DNA of 24,450 nucleotides from Eggerthella sp. CAG:298. GTDB taxonomy: Bacteria > Actinomycetota > Coriobacteriia > Coriobacteriales > Eggerthellaceae. Location: assembly GCA_000435675.1 (NCBI GenBank), contig FR895148.1, positions 83,212 to 107,661 on the forward strand, read 5' to 3'. The stretch's first letter is position 1. Every line of letters starts with the position of its first letter. The notes beneath the pieces were generated by a model. That model did no database searches, was not told the DNA's origin, and was given only the letters and a program-made list of their open reading frames with translations. Both the position numbers and the translations under genes were made by a program. Shown piece by piece: positions 8,046 to 16,222 of this stretch.

Positions 8046-8401
8046 ATCAAACGGATAGTGACACGCGAAGGGAGCGTTCTTCACGCGTTTTACCAGGTAA
8101 CGATTTTTACACAGAATGCCAAAGCGCATCACCTTCGAAACAAGTCACCGTTAAGGTCGAGAGAGATAGTTGCGAAGGTCAGCGGAGAGGGTGAGGCAAC
8201 GAGGTGACTCTTTGCCGACTAAATTCGTTTTTTAATAAAACCCGAGCAAAGCAGCGACGCACGAAAGAACCTGCAGGATGCAGGTTCTTGAGCAGGGAAG
8301 CGGGGAACCTCGTGTCTCGCGCTCGGCGCTGATCGCAGTAGATGGAGTGTCAATCTTCTTTTGCCCAGCGTGTGTTTGCGATTCGAGATGAGGGGGCTGA
8401 A
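8046..8401 (+). other. Gene-free structured leader before the APC permease
   Basis: About 355 bases with no credible protein gene. Three things are visible. A hairpin at 8195-8216 has arms GGCAA and TTGCC, one mismatch, three more pairs and a GTGA tetraloop of the GNRA type; its left arm can pair instead with GTTGC at 8169-8173, so two folds exclude each other. A run of six T follows at 8228-8233, 11 bases after the hairpin. A second, perfect 11-bp hairpin (AAGAACCTGCA/TGCAGGTTCTT, 3-base loop) lies at 8265-8289. No known riboswitch class is recognised. The leader may control the permease, but this is inference. Confidence 0.45.
8089..8117 (+). promoter_or_regulatory. Possible promoter of the APC permease leader
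   Basis: TTTACC (8089-8094), a 17-base spacer and CAGAAT (8112-8117) fit a weak sigma70 pattern, each hexamer matching four of six consensus bases. It would place the hairpins of the leader inside the transcript. This is only a best guess. Confidence 0.25.
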
Positions 8402-9853
8402 ATGGACAAGAACGCAGGAAAGAGCGTTGCGTCAACAGGCTCTCCTTCGGCGGGTAGCCCGATCCCATCAAACGCTTCAGCAGCGAATGCCCAAACGCTC
8501 TCAACACAAGATCAAAACGACCCGAATGATAACGACGGCTTTAAGCGCACGCTTTCCATCTTCGATATGGTCATCTACGGCCTTATCTTCATGGTGCCTA
8601 TCGCGCCCTTCAGCATCTATGGCGGGGTGGCGAACGCTTCGAATGGCATGGCGTCGATGGCGTATCTTATCGCCTTCGTCGCGATGTTCTTCACGGTGCT
8701 CTCGTTTGGCATCATGATCAAGACCTTTCCCTCGTCAGGCTCGATCTATACCTATGCATCGAAGAGCTTAGGGAGTGCGATCGGTTTCATCGCTGGTTGG
8801 CTCATGCTTCTTCAGTACCTTATTTCGCCCGACATGGTCTTCATCATCGCGGCTGAACCGCTTCATCAATATGTTCCCGCGGTACCCGTGTGGGCGTGGT
8901 GCTTGATCTTCTTGGCTATCGTGCTCGTGGTCGCTTCACGTGGCATTCAGACGACCATGATCGTGAACAAGATCGCACTGGTGTGTGAATGTATCGTATT
9001 GGGAATGTTCCTTGTATTCGGCATCGCTTTCATATTCTCTCACCCTGAAACATCGGGCTTCACGCTCGATGCCTTCTTCGATCCATCGAAGTTCACCATG
9101 CCTTCGATGCTGAGCGCTGTGTCGCTTGCGGTGTTCTCGTTCGTTGGGTTCGGATGCGTGGCCACGCTTACTGAAGAAGCTAAGAACGAGCGCAGTGGCC
9201 CTCCGCGTGCGATGATGATCATGGTCATCATCTTGGCCGTCCTCTTTGCGTTTACATGCTATATCGCCACCTGCGTCGATCCTGCTGGCGAACTCTGCCG
9301 ATCGAATGAAACGAACGGGTTCTACCTTATCGCTGAATTGGTGGGTGGCAAATGGTTCGGCCAGCTCTGCGCTTTGGCGGTCGCGCTTGCTCAGGGAGTC
9401 TTCACCGGTTTGGTCGCTCAGGTTTCAGTCTCGCGCGTGCTCTACGTAATGGGTAAGAGCGGGTCACTTCCAAGACCGCTCGCGAAGATGGACAAGAAGC
9501 GTGGCGTGCCGCTGGTGGCAACGCTCTTCGTTTCCGCTCTTTCGCTCGTGCTTCTGCCATTCTTCTTGAACATCGGTATGGATGGTCTGGCAAAGGTCGT
9601 GAACTTCGGTGCTCTTGCCTCCTATGTGATCTTGAATGTCTGCGTGTTCTGGCATTTCTGGGTGAAGGGCAAGGACCATACGAACCCGTTGCGCATTCTT
9701 ATCTGCCCAATCATCGGAGCGATCATCGTTGGTGCGATCTTCGCTTCGCTCGATCCGACCTCGCACACGATTGGCATCATCTGGATCATCATCGGCATCA
9801 TCTACTATCTAGTGACCACGCGCCTCCTTAAACGCAAGATAACCATGGAATAG
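8402..9853 (+). CDS. APC-superfamily amino acid/polyamine permease (PuuP/PlaP-like)
   Basis: Integral membrane transporter of the amino acid-polyamine-organocation superfamily, expected to have 12 membrane helices. The pattern of FDMVIYGLIFMVPIAPF in TM1, FPSSGSIYTYASKSLG after TM2, SFVGFGCVATLTEEAKN in the TM6 region, and QVSVSRVLYVMGKSGSLP resembles the putrescine importers PuuP and PlaP, but the substrate cannot be fixed from sequence. It has a Ser/Asn/Gln-rich cytoplasmic N-terminal tail of about 40 residues. The start at 8402 is chosen because GAGGGGG precedes it; the in-frame ATG at 8342 has no ribosome site. The product is 483 residues. It stands upstream of gadC-gadB behind its own weak terminator, so a supporting role in amino acid or amine uptake for that module is possible. 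Confidence 0.88.
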   Translation: MDKNAGKSVASTGSPSAGSPIPSNASAANAQTLSTQDQNDPNDNDGFKRTLSIFDMVIYGLIFMVPIAPFSIYGGVANASNGMASMAYLIAFVAMFFTVLSFGIMIKTFPSSGSIYTYASKSLGSAIGFIAGWLMLLQYLISPDMVFIIAAEPLHQYVPAVPVWAWCLIFLAIVLVVASRGIQTTMIVNKIALVCECIVLGMFLVFGIAFIFSHPETSGFTLDAFFDPSKFTMPSMLSAVSLAVFSFVGFGCVATLTEEAKNERSGPPRAMMIMVIILAVLFAFTCYIATCVDPAGELCRSNETNGFYLIAELVGGKWFGQLCALAVALAQGVFTGLVAQVSVSRVLYVMGKSGSLPRPLAKMDKKRGVPLVATLFVSALSLVLLPFFLNIGMDGLAKVVNFGALASYVILNVCVFWHFWVKGKDHTNPLRILICPIIGAIIVGAIFASLDPTSHTIGIIWIIIGIIYYLVTTRLLKRKITME

Positions 9854-9881
9854 ATGATCCATGCAGCTGAATATCGCTGAG

Positions 9882-9917
9882 AAGCCCCTGTGCAAAGCGC
9901 GTAGGGGCTTGCTTTTA
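9882..9917 (+). terminator. Probable terminator after the APC permease
   Basis: An 8-bp stem AAGCCCCT/AGGGGCTT (9882-9889 with 9903-9910) with a 13-base loop, followed by GCTTTTA. The T-run is short and starts two bases after the stem, so termination may be partial. Confidence 0.6.
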
Positions 9918-10015
9918 GGGATTGTTTCTAAGCTGTTGCATAGACCTTACGTTTAATCAACATACCTTACGACAGTCTCACAATACCGCCCATGAACAGC
10001 AAAAAGTGGCATGGT

Positions 10016-10053
10016 AAAAATAAAAAAAGCCGATGTGCTTGGAGGCGCTCGGC
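10016..10053 (-). terminator. Minus-strand terminator-like hairpin just before gadC
   Basis: Read on the minus strand, a GCCGA/GCGC stem (10029-10053; arms GCCGA-GTGC and GCGC-TCGGC with one bulged base) is followed by seven T, an A and five T. No minus-strand gene feeds into it. On the plus strand the same hairpin ends 9 bases before the gadC ribosome site (AAAGGGG, 10063-10069), so it might act in the gadC leader instead. Confidence 0.45.
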
Positions 10054-10077
10054 GTGATCTTGAAAGGGGTGGGAAAA

Positions 10078-11709
10078 ATGAGTGAATCAAAGACTTCTGT
10101 GGCGCCTGCAAATTCATCTAGCTCTAAAAAGCAGACAGCGAAGATGCTCGGGTTCGGCGGGTTCTTTGCCATGACCGCATCAATGGTCATGACCGTCTAC
10201 GCGTATCCGAATTTCGCATCTTCTGGCCTCCATTTGATCTTCTTCTTGATCCTTGGCGGCGTGTTCTGGTTCTTGCCAGTCGCGCTCGTGGCTGCTGAGA
10301 TGGCAACCGTCAAAGGATGGGAGAATGGCGGAATCTTCGCATGGGTTGGCAACACGCTTGGTAAGCGCTGGGGCTTCTCGGCGCTGTTCTATCAGTGGTT
10401 CCAGATCACGGTCGGGTTCGTGACCATGGCATTCTTCGTTTTGGCTGCGATATCCTACATCGTTGGATGGGATGCGCTCTACAACAATCCACTTGTGATG
10501 TTCATCGGTGTTGCGATCATCGTTTGGGGATTGACGCTCACGCAGCTTGGAGGAACGAAGCTAACGGCTCGTATCGCTAAGGTCGGCTTCTTCGGAGGCG
10601 TTTTGATCCCGGCGATCATCCTTCTTATCGGACTGGTGGCGTATCTTGCAACAGGTGGCGTATCACAGCTTCATTTCGATGCGAACGGATTCGTTCCAGA
10701 TTTCACGAAAGTGAGCACGCTCGTTATCTTTGCTTCGTTCATCTTGGCGTTTGCAGGTGTCGAGGCAAGTGCTTCTCATGTTAACGAGCTCAAGAATCCG
10801 GGCAAGATCTACCCGATGGTCATGATCGTACTCTGTATCTTGACGATCGTGCTCGATACGTTGGGCGGTTTGGCTGTTGCGATGACGATGAGCGAGGCTC
10901 AGCTTGATGCGAACCTTTCTACCGGTGTGGTGACCGCATTCGCGAATATCTTCGACGCGCACTTCGGCATCGGCTGGCTCGTGTATGTGATCGCCTTCTT
11001 GTTAGCAGCTGGCGTGCTTGCCGAGATCTCATCGTGGATCGTTGGTCCTTCTCGTGCATTGCTCGACACCGCAAGCGAGGGCATCATCCCGCGTAGCCTG
11101 GCCAAGACCAACAAGCACGGAGTGTCGGTGAAGATCGTGGTCATCCAGGGTATTGTGGTTACCATCTGGGACGCAGTCCTGTGTGGCTCGATGGCGCTTT
11201 CGGGCGGTTCGGGTTCTTCGATCTCGTATCTTACTGCGGTTGGCTTGACCGTTGTCATCTATCTGGTTGGCTACATCCTGTTCTTCCTGGGTTATTTCAA
11301 GCTCGTCTTCAAGGGGAAGGATCACGCACGTGCCTTCAACGTGTTCGGGGGAACCGTTGGCAAATGCATCGTGGCTGGCGTTGGCTTATTGCTCACGGTC
11401 TTTGCATTGGTCGTTTCGTTCTTCCCGCCAAGCCAGCTTGATGCTCAGTCGGGCATGGTCTATGTGGCAACCTTGATCATCTGCTGGGTGGTCTCGGTGG
11501 CGATACCGTTCGTCGTTTACGCTTTGCGCAAGCATTGGAATGGTGGCATCGACCATGATCCGCCCACTATTCCCAGCAAGAAGATGTTGGCAACAGCTGC
11601 TGTAACTTCTTCAAGTGCTCCAGCACCGGCGAAAGACGAACCTGCTCAAAAACAAGCCGCTTCCGTTGATGCTCACAGCAGCGATTCACCGCCTAAGGGG
11701 CAAAGTTGA
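10078..11709 (+). CDS. gadC: Glutamate/GABA antiporter
   Basis: Exchanges external glutamate for internal GABA across the cytoplasmic membrane, the transport half of the glutamate acid-resistance system. The match to E. coli GadC is strong through the membrane core: LGFGGFFAMTASMVMTVYAYP in TM1, WENGGIFAWVGNTLGKRWGF, TQLGGTKLTARIAKVGFFGG, GVEASASHVNE in TM6, and LAEISSWIVGPSRALL. The start at 10078 has AAAGGGG eight bases upstream; an in-frame ATG at 10033 lies inside a hairpin with no ribosome site. The product is 543 residues, longer than the 511 of E. coli GadC. The extra length is mainly a tail of about 60 residues after the last helix (from about Arg484), rich in Ala, Ser, Pro and Lys. 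In E. coli the shorter tail is a pH-released plug. gadB follows 167 bases downstream. Confidence 0.95.
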   Translation: MSESKTSVAPANSSSSKKQTAKMLGFGGFFAMTASMVMTVYAYPNFASSGLHLIFFLILGGVFWFLPVALVAAEMATVKGWENGGIFAWVGNTLGKRWGFSALFYQWFQITVGFVTMAFFVLAAISYIVGWDALYNNPLVMFIGVAIIVWGLTLTQLGGTKLTARIAKVGFFGGVLIPAIILLIGLVAYLATGGVSQLHFDANGFVPDFTKVSTLVIFASFILAFAGVEASASHVNELKNPGKIYPMVMIVLCILTIVLDTLGGLAVAMTMSEAQLDANLSTGVVTAFANIFDAHFGIGWLVYVIAFLLAAGVLAEISSWIVGPSRALLDTASEGIIPRSLAKTNKHGVSVKIVVIQGIVVTIWDAVLCGSMALSGGSGSSISYLTAVGLTVVIYLVGYILFFLGYFKLVFKGKDHARAFNVFGGTVGKCIVAGVGLLLTVFALVVSFFPPSQLDAQSGMVYVATLIICWVVSVAIPFVVYALRKHWNGGIDHDPPTIPSKKMLATAAVTSSSAPAPAKDEPAQKQAASVDAHSSDSPPKGQS

Positions 11710-11838
11710 TCATAGCTATCGGTCGCGTTCTCCCTTCGTTTTCAAGAACTGAGGGCGAAGGGGGAGGCGACGAAGCAACGACGCGGAGAGCGTACGCATC
11801 ATAAGGTAAACAGAAGGAAACTAGGTAAAGGAAAAAGG

Positions 11839-11858
11839 TTCTTCGTAATAACGAAGAA
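11839..11858 (+). other. Hairpin in the gadB 5' leader
   Basis: A perfect 8-bp stem TTCTTCGT/ACGAAGAA with an AATA loop ends six bases before the AAGGAG ribosome site of gadB. There is no T-run. It may stabilise the mRNA or modulate gadB translation (inference). The rest of the 167-base gadC-gadB gap holds an imperfect CTCCCTTCG/CGAAGGGGGAG pairing (11730-11766) and no clear promoter or terminator. Confidence 0.4.
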
Positions 11859-11876
11859 AAGACTAAGGAGTTCATC

Positions 11877-13322
11877 ATGACTGACAAAGACGTAAAGCTC
11901 GTTTCGACTGAAGAATTAGGCGAAATGAATGCTCAAACTGGCTATCTGAGCCCGATCTTCGGATCATATGCTTTAGATGTTGAGATGCCGGTGGACAAGC
12001 TCAACCACGACCCGATCGAGCCGCGCATCGCAAGCGAGATCATTCGTGAGTACATCGGCACGGAAGGTAACGCACATCAGAACCTCTGCACGTTCGTCCA
12101 GACCTACATGGAGCCTGAGGCAGCTGAGCTGATGAAGGACACGCTCGAGAAAAACGCGATCGACAAGGATGAATATCCGATGACCGCAGACCTTGAGAAC
12201 CGTTGCGTGAAGATCATCCAGAACTTGTGGCATGCTAATCCCGATGAAGAGCCTATGGGCACTTCGACCGTTGGTTCATCTGAGGCATGTATGCTCGGCG
12301 GTCTGGCTGCACTCTTCCGCTGGAAGGCGCTCGCTAAGGCAGCAGGGATCGATATCTATTCGTCGCATCGTCCAAACCTCGTTATCACTTCTGGTTATCA
12401 GGTTTGCTGGGAGAAGTTCTGCCGCTACTGGGACATCGAGATGCGTCTCGTTCCTATGGAGGCCGATCATCTCTATATGACCGCAGAAGATGCGATGAAA
12501 TACGTTGACGATCACACCATCTGCGTTGTTTGCCTTCTTGGCATCACCTATACGGGCCGCTACGACGATGTGAAGGGCGTTGACGCTGCTCTTACCGAGT
12601 ACAACAAGACGGCGAAGGTCCCTGTTCGCATTCACGTTGATGGTGCATCGGGCGCAATGGTCGCTCCGTTCATCGAGCCCGATCTGGATTGGGACTTCAA
12701 GCTCCCCAACGTTTGGTCCATCAGCACTTCTGGTCACAAGTATGGTCTGGTGTATCCGGGCATTGGCTGGGTTTGCTGGCGTAGCAAGGAAGCTTTGCCT
12801 GAGGATCTGATCTTCTGGGTAAGCTATCTAGGTGGCCAGGAAGCGACCATGGCTATCAACTTCAGCCGCAGCGCTTCTCAGATCATCGGTCAGTACTATG
12901 TGTTCATGCGTAACGGCTTCGAGGGCTACAAAGAGATCCATATGCGCACCATGGATGTTGCACATCATCTGGTTCAGGGCATCAAGGATCTGGGTATCTT
13001 CATCATGTATGAAGAGGCGACCGAAGTACCGATCCTGTGCTGGAGCCTCGATCCTAAGGCGGGCAAGAAGTGGACGCTCTATGATCTGGATGATCGTCTG
13101 CGTATGCATGGCTGGCAGATCCCTGCCTATCCGCTGCCTGCGAACATGGAACATGTCACCTGCCAGCGTATCGTAACGCGTGCAGACCTCTCTATGACCA
13201 TGGCAGACAAGTTCTTGAAGGACATGAAGGCAGAGATCGCGAACCTCGATAATGCTACGGTTATCGGTGCTCAGGATAGCAACATCGCACCGAAGAAGTC
13301 ATTCGATCATAGCGGTCGATAA
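11877..13322 (+). CDS. gadB: Glutamate decarboxylase
   Basis: PLP-dependent decarboxylase that turns glutamate into GABA and CO2 while consuming a cytosolic proton. The 481-residue chain aligns along its length with E. coli GadA/GadB (466). The PLP-binding Lys288 is in STSGHKYGLVYPG; GTSTVGSSEACMLGGLAA holds the phosphate-binding serines; HVDGASGAMVAPF contains the Asp that contacts the pyridine nitrogen. The C-terminus ends SFDHSGR, with His478 at the place of the E. coli tail histidine (SFKHT) that closes the active site at neutral pH. Start ATG 11877 follows TAAGGAG with good spacing. It probably shares a transcript with gadC and is followed by a strong terminator. Confidence 0.97.
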   Translation: MTDKDVKLVSTEELGEMNAQTGYLSPIFGSYALDVEMPVDKLNHDPIEPRIASEIIREYIGTEGNAHQNLCTFVQTYMEPEAAELMKDTLEKNAIDKDEYPMTADLENRCVKIIQNLWHANPDEEPMGTSTVGSSEACMLGGLAALFRWKALAKAAGIDIYSSHRPNLVITSGYQVCWEKFCRYWDIEMRLVPMEADHLYMTAEDAMKYVDDHTICVVCLLGITYTGRYDDVKGVDAALTEYNKTAKVPVRIHVDGASGAMVAPFIEPDLDWDFKLPNVWSISTSGHKYGLVYPGIGWVCWRSKEALPEDLIFWVSYLGGQEATMAINFSRSASQIIGQYYVFMRNGFEGYKEIHMRTMDVAHHLVQGIKDLGIFIMYEEATEVPILCWSLDPKAGKKWTLYDLDDRLRMHGWQIPAYPLPANMEHVTCQRIVTRADLSMTMADKFLKDMKAEIANLDNATVIGAQDSNIAPKKSFDHSGR

Positions 13323-13329
13323 ACAGAAA

Positions 13330-13356
13330 ACGTTCGGCTGCTAAAGAGCTGAACGT
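13330..13356. other. Hairpin in the gadB 3' untranslated region
   Basis: A 10-bp stem ACGTTCGGCT/AGCTGAACGT (one G-U pair) with a 7-base loop, starting 8 bases after the gadB stop. It lacks a T-run on the plus strand and precedes the true terminator; it may protect the 3' end. On the minus strand a short TTTT follows. Confidence 0.4.
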
Positions 13357-13397
13357 ATCATCTTGAGTCTATGTGCACGAGGCATGTGACCCACCCC

Positions 13398-13437
13398 GAT
13401 ACCGACCTCCTTGCAAAGGGGAGGTCGGTATCTTTTT
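13398..13437 (+). terminator. Strong Rho-independent terminator of gadB
   Basis: A perfect 13-bp stem GATACCGACCTCC/GGAGGTCGGTATC with a 9-base loop, followed directly by five T. It ends the gad region. Confidence 0.95.
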
Positions 13438-13513
13438 GTTGGGCGAAGAGTATTTGAACAAGAGAAAGGAATCTGTTGGATTGCTTGCTCGTGACCATTC
13501 CAATAGCATCGTT

Positions 13514-13540
13514 CACATTCGATTCGCCTTCTAGAATGTG
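13514..13540. promoter_or_regulatory. Possible operator upstream of the YhgE/Pip pair
   Basis: Inverted repeat CACATTC (13514-13520) and GAATGTG (13534-13540) with a 13-base spacer, about 70 bases before the first YhgE/Pip gene. A -10-like TAGAAT follows at 13560-13565 with no good -35, so the repeat could overlap a promoter. Regulator unknown. Confidence 0.25.
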
Positions 13541-13612
13541 CGCACCCTTCAACAAACGATAGAATAATCTGTTAACCTCATGCATTTACGGTCAAGGAAG
13601 GAGGCGGCGCGC

Positions 13613-16222
13613 ATGAAAAACGTTTGGCTCGTATTCAAGCGCGATATTCTTCGCCTCCTTAAAGTTCCGCCTGCGTTGATGGTCATCCTCTTCTTGATCG
13701 TATTGCCCTCCATCTATACCTGGTACAACGTGGCGGGGTTTTGGAACCCGTATGACAACACCTCTTCGATGCGCGTATGCGTGGTGAATGAAGATGTGCC
13801 AGCGAGTTCTGATCTTACGGGAGAGATCGATGTCGGTTCGCAGGTGGTGGCTGGGCTCAAGGAGAACGACCAGCTCGATTGGCAATTCGTCGATCGAGAT
13901 GAGGCGATGAACGGACTCAACGCAGGAGCGTGTTATGCGGTATTCGTCATCCCTTCCGATTTCAGCGAGCGACTTATCGCGCTTACCGAAGGCAAGGACG
14001 AAAAGCCGAGCATCCAATACTATGTGAACGAAAAGACCGGCCCTGTTGCGCCCAAGATAACCGATACCGGTTCGAACACGCTCGATCGTACGGTGAACGC
14101 TGAATTCGTGGGCACGGTGAGCAAGGCTGCGGTGAGCGCGATCGATGGCGCATCGAATGAAACGCATGATGCGCTCAAGAAGGTACGCTCTAAGGCGCTC
14201 GAGCAGATGGATAGCGCGCTCGATGCTCTTGCGCTCATGGATAGCTCTATCGAGCAAGTCGATGGCGCGATCAGCCAAGCGAAGACGGGCATCTCGAACG
14301 CGCACGATAAGCTCGGGGAGGCAACGGGTAAGCTCGATGAAGCAGCAAAGGAGTTGAAGAACGCCGCTGATCAAGGGGAGACGGCGGCCAGTGCGCTCAA
14401 CACCTATGCGGCGCAGGGTTTGGTGAGCCTCGGGAAGACCACTGCCTATCTTTCACAAACGATCACGAAGACCTCTTCTACGATCGCGACCGGGCTCAGT
14501 GATATTTCAAAGGCCAAAGGCTCTGCTGATCTGGCGCTTGCGGAAGCGAAGGGCATCGTCGAGCATAACCAGGCGCTCATCGATGAGCTCACGGCACTTT
14601 GCGACACGCTTCCCGATTCAAATGATTACAAAGAACAATTGCGTTCATTGGTTGCTTCTTTGGCCAACCTGAACAAGCAGACCTCGGATACGGTAACGAG
14701 TCTTCAAGATGCTTCGACGCAGATGGGCAAGGATATTGAAACCTTGCAGAAGGCAAATGAGGATTTCTCGAAGGCAGCGTTCGAAGGCATCGATAACGCC
14801 CAAGCAATGGGGACGAAGGCCTTCACGGAGACTATCCCTCAAGTGAGCGCTGCTGTCACGAAGCTCTCACGGGCCACCGCCGATCTCTCTTCAACGGTCG
14901 CAGAGCAGAAGGCGCTCGTTCCTCCTGCGCAAGCTGCGCTCGATGAGCTGAACGCGACGCTCGATATCGCTTCTGCCTCCTTGAGCGAAACGCGGAGCAC
15001 CGAGCAAGAAGCAGCCGAAGAGTTGGCTATGGTGCGCAGCGATGTAGTTTCGCTCTCAACGGCAGGGTTCTTAGAGCGCCTGCTCGGACAGAGCAGCCTC
15101 GATTCGAGCCAGATAGCTCAATTCGTGGCATCACCTACGCTGCTCAAGACCGAAGAGCTCTACACGGTCGATTCGTATGGTGCTGCTATGGCACCCTTGT
15201 TCATGAACCTCACCTTCTGGATCGGAGCGTTCATGTTGCTCGTCATCATGAAGCAAGAGGTGGATGGCAGAGGTATCCGTCAACTGAAGATCTGGCAGCG
15301 TTATCTTGGGCGCTTTCTCCTCATGGCACTGCTCGTGGTGCTCCAGGCGATCATCTGTGTGTCGGGCCTTTTGTTCATGGGTATTACGCCAGTCAATATC
15401 CCTGCGCTCTATTTGGCTGCTGCGATGTGCTCACTTGCGTATCTCAGTATCATCTATTGTCTTTCCGTTACGCTCCAACATGTGGGGAAGGGTATCTGCA
15501 TCATCTTGGTCTTCGCGCAGATCCCGGGAGCGACCGGCCTCTATCCTATAGAGATGACTTCGCCGTTCTTCCAGGCGATCTATCCGTTCTTCCCGTTCAC
15601 CTATGGCATCGGTGCGATGCGTGAGGCGATGTGTGGCTTCTACGGCAACGATTTTGCTTTCACGCTCGCCATGCTCTCATTGTTCTTCGTGATCTTCATG
15701 GGGATCGGCCTCGCGCTTCGTCCGCGTCTTGCGAACGTGAATCGCATGTTCGCGCGTCAGATCGAAGAGGGCGATATCTACAACGGGGAAAGTGCGGTCG
15801 TGCCAGCGCGGCGCTATCGCATGAGCCAAGTTATCGCGGCTCTTGCCGATCATGATCTGTTCAAGCAAAACGTTCAAGAGCGCTACGAGCGCTTCACGCG
15901 CCTGTATCCACGCTTGATACGAGCTGCGATCGTAGTTGGCATTGTGGTGCCAGTGGTCTTTACGGTGGCTTTCTCGCTTACCATGACCGAGAAGATCGTA
16001 CTGCTCACGGCGTGGCTCATATGGTTCGCTCTCGTATGCGGCTTCTTGATCATAGTTGAGGAACTGCGCTATAGCATGCGCCGTCAGCTCCAGCTCGACT
16101 CGATGGACTCCGAGAAGCTGCGTACGATCTATGCTGATCGCAAGGTCGAGCGCTATAGCGATTCTCGCAGCTTGCACGAAGATGCCTCTTTGCTGCCGCC
16201 GAAGCGGGGTGGTAAGCGATGA
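13613..16222 (+). CDS. YhgE/Pip-family membrane protein, first of pair, with C-terminal extension
   Basis: Large surface-exposed membrane protein of the YhgE/Pip family, related to Pip of Lactococcus and YueB of Bacillus (phage receptors) and to EsaA of type VII secretion. The 869 residues show one N-terminal membrane helix (about 19-41), then a long extracellular stretch rich in Ala, Ser, Asp and Lys with coiled-coil character (about 150-500), then five membrane helices of ABC-2-like type (about 527-702). Beyond this family core come a soluble segment and two further helices (about 765-790 and 793-817) with a charged tail. The start at 13613 is set by AAGGAGG eight bases upstream; an in-frame ATG at 13580 lacks one. 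The next paralogue overlaps by four bases. Cellular role unknown; no other type VII gene is seen here. Confidence 0.88.
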   Translation: MKNVWLVFKRDILRLLKVPPALMVILFLIVLPSIYTWYNVAGFWNPYDNTSSMRVCVVNEDVPASSDLTGEIDVGSQVVAGLKENDQLDWQFVDRDEAMNGLNAGACYAVFVIPSDFSERLIALTEGKDEKPSIQYYVNEKTGPVAPKITDTGSNTLDRTVNAEFVGTVSKAAVSAIDGASNETHDALKKVRSKALEQMDSALDALALMDSSIEQVDGAISQAKTGISNAHDKLGEATGKLDEAAKELKNAADQGETAASALNTYAAQGLVSLGKTTAYLSQTITKTSSTIATGLSDISKAKGSADLALAEAKGIVEHNQALIDELTALCDTLPDSNDYKEQLRSLVASLANLNKQTSDTVTSLQDASTQMGKDIETLQKANEDFSKAAFEGIDNAQAMGTKAFTETIPQVSAAVTKLSRATADLSSTVAEQKALVPPAQAALDELNATLDIASASLSETRSTEQEAAEELAMVRSDVVSLSTAGFLERLLGQSSLDSSQIAQFVASPTLLKTEELYTVDSYGAAMAPLFMNLTFWIGAFMLLVIMKQEVDGRGIRQLKIWQRYLGRFLLMALLVVLQAIICVSGLLFMGITPVNIPALYLAAAMCSLAYLSIIYCLSVTLQHVGKGICIILVFAQIPGATGLYPIEMTSPFFQAIYPFFPFTYGIGAMREAMCGFYGNDFAFTLAMLSLFFVIFMGIGLALRPRLANVNRMFARQIEEGDIYNGESAVVPARRYRMSQVIAALADHDLFKQNVQERYERFTRLYPRLIRAAIVVGIVVPVVFTVAFSLTMTEKIVLLTAWLIWFALVCGFLIIVEELRYSMRRQLQLDSMDSEKLRTIYADRKVERYSDSRSLHEDASLLPPKRGGKR

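Noticed and set aside
7855..8207. Small plus-strand reading frames opposite and beyond the ssrA 5' end
   Set aside because: They overlap tmRNA and its promoter, overlap each other and have no ribosome sites; their sequences look random.
11693..11887. 64-codon minus-strand reading frame in the gadC-gadB gap
   Set aside because: It overlaps both gene ends, has no ribosome site and resembles no protein.
13358..13585. 75-codon minus-strand reading frame after gadB
   Set aside because: It runs through the gadB terminator and has no recognisable protein character.
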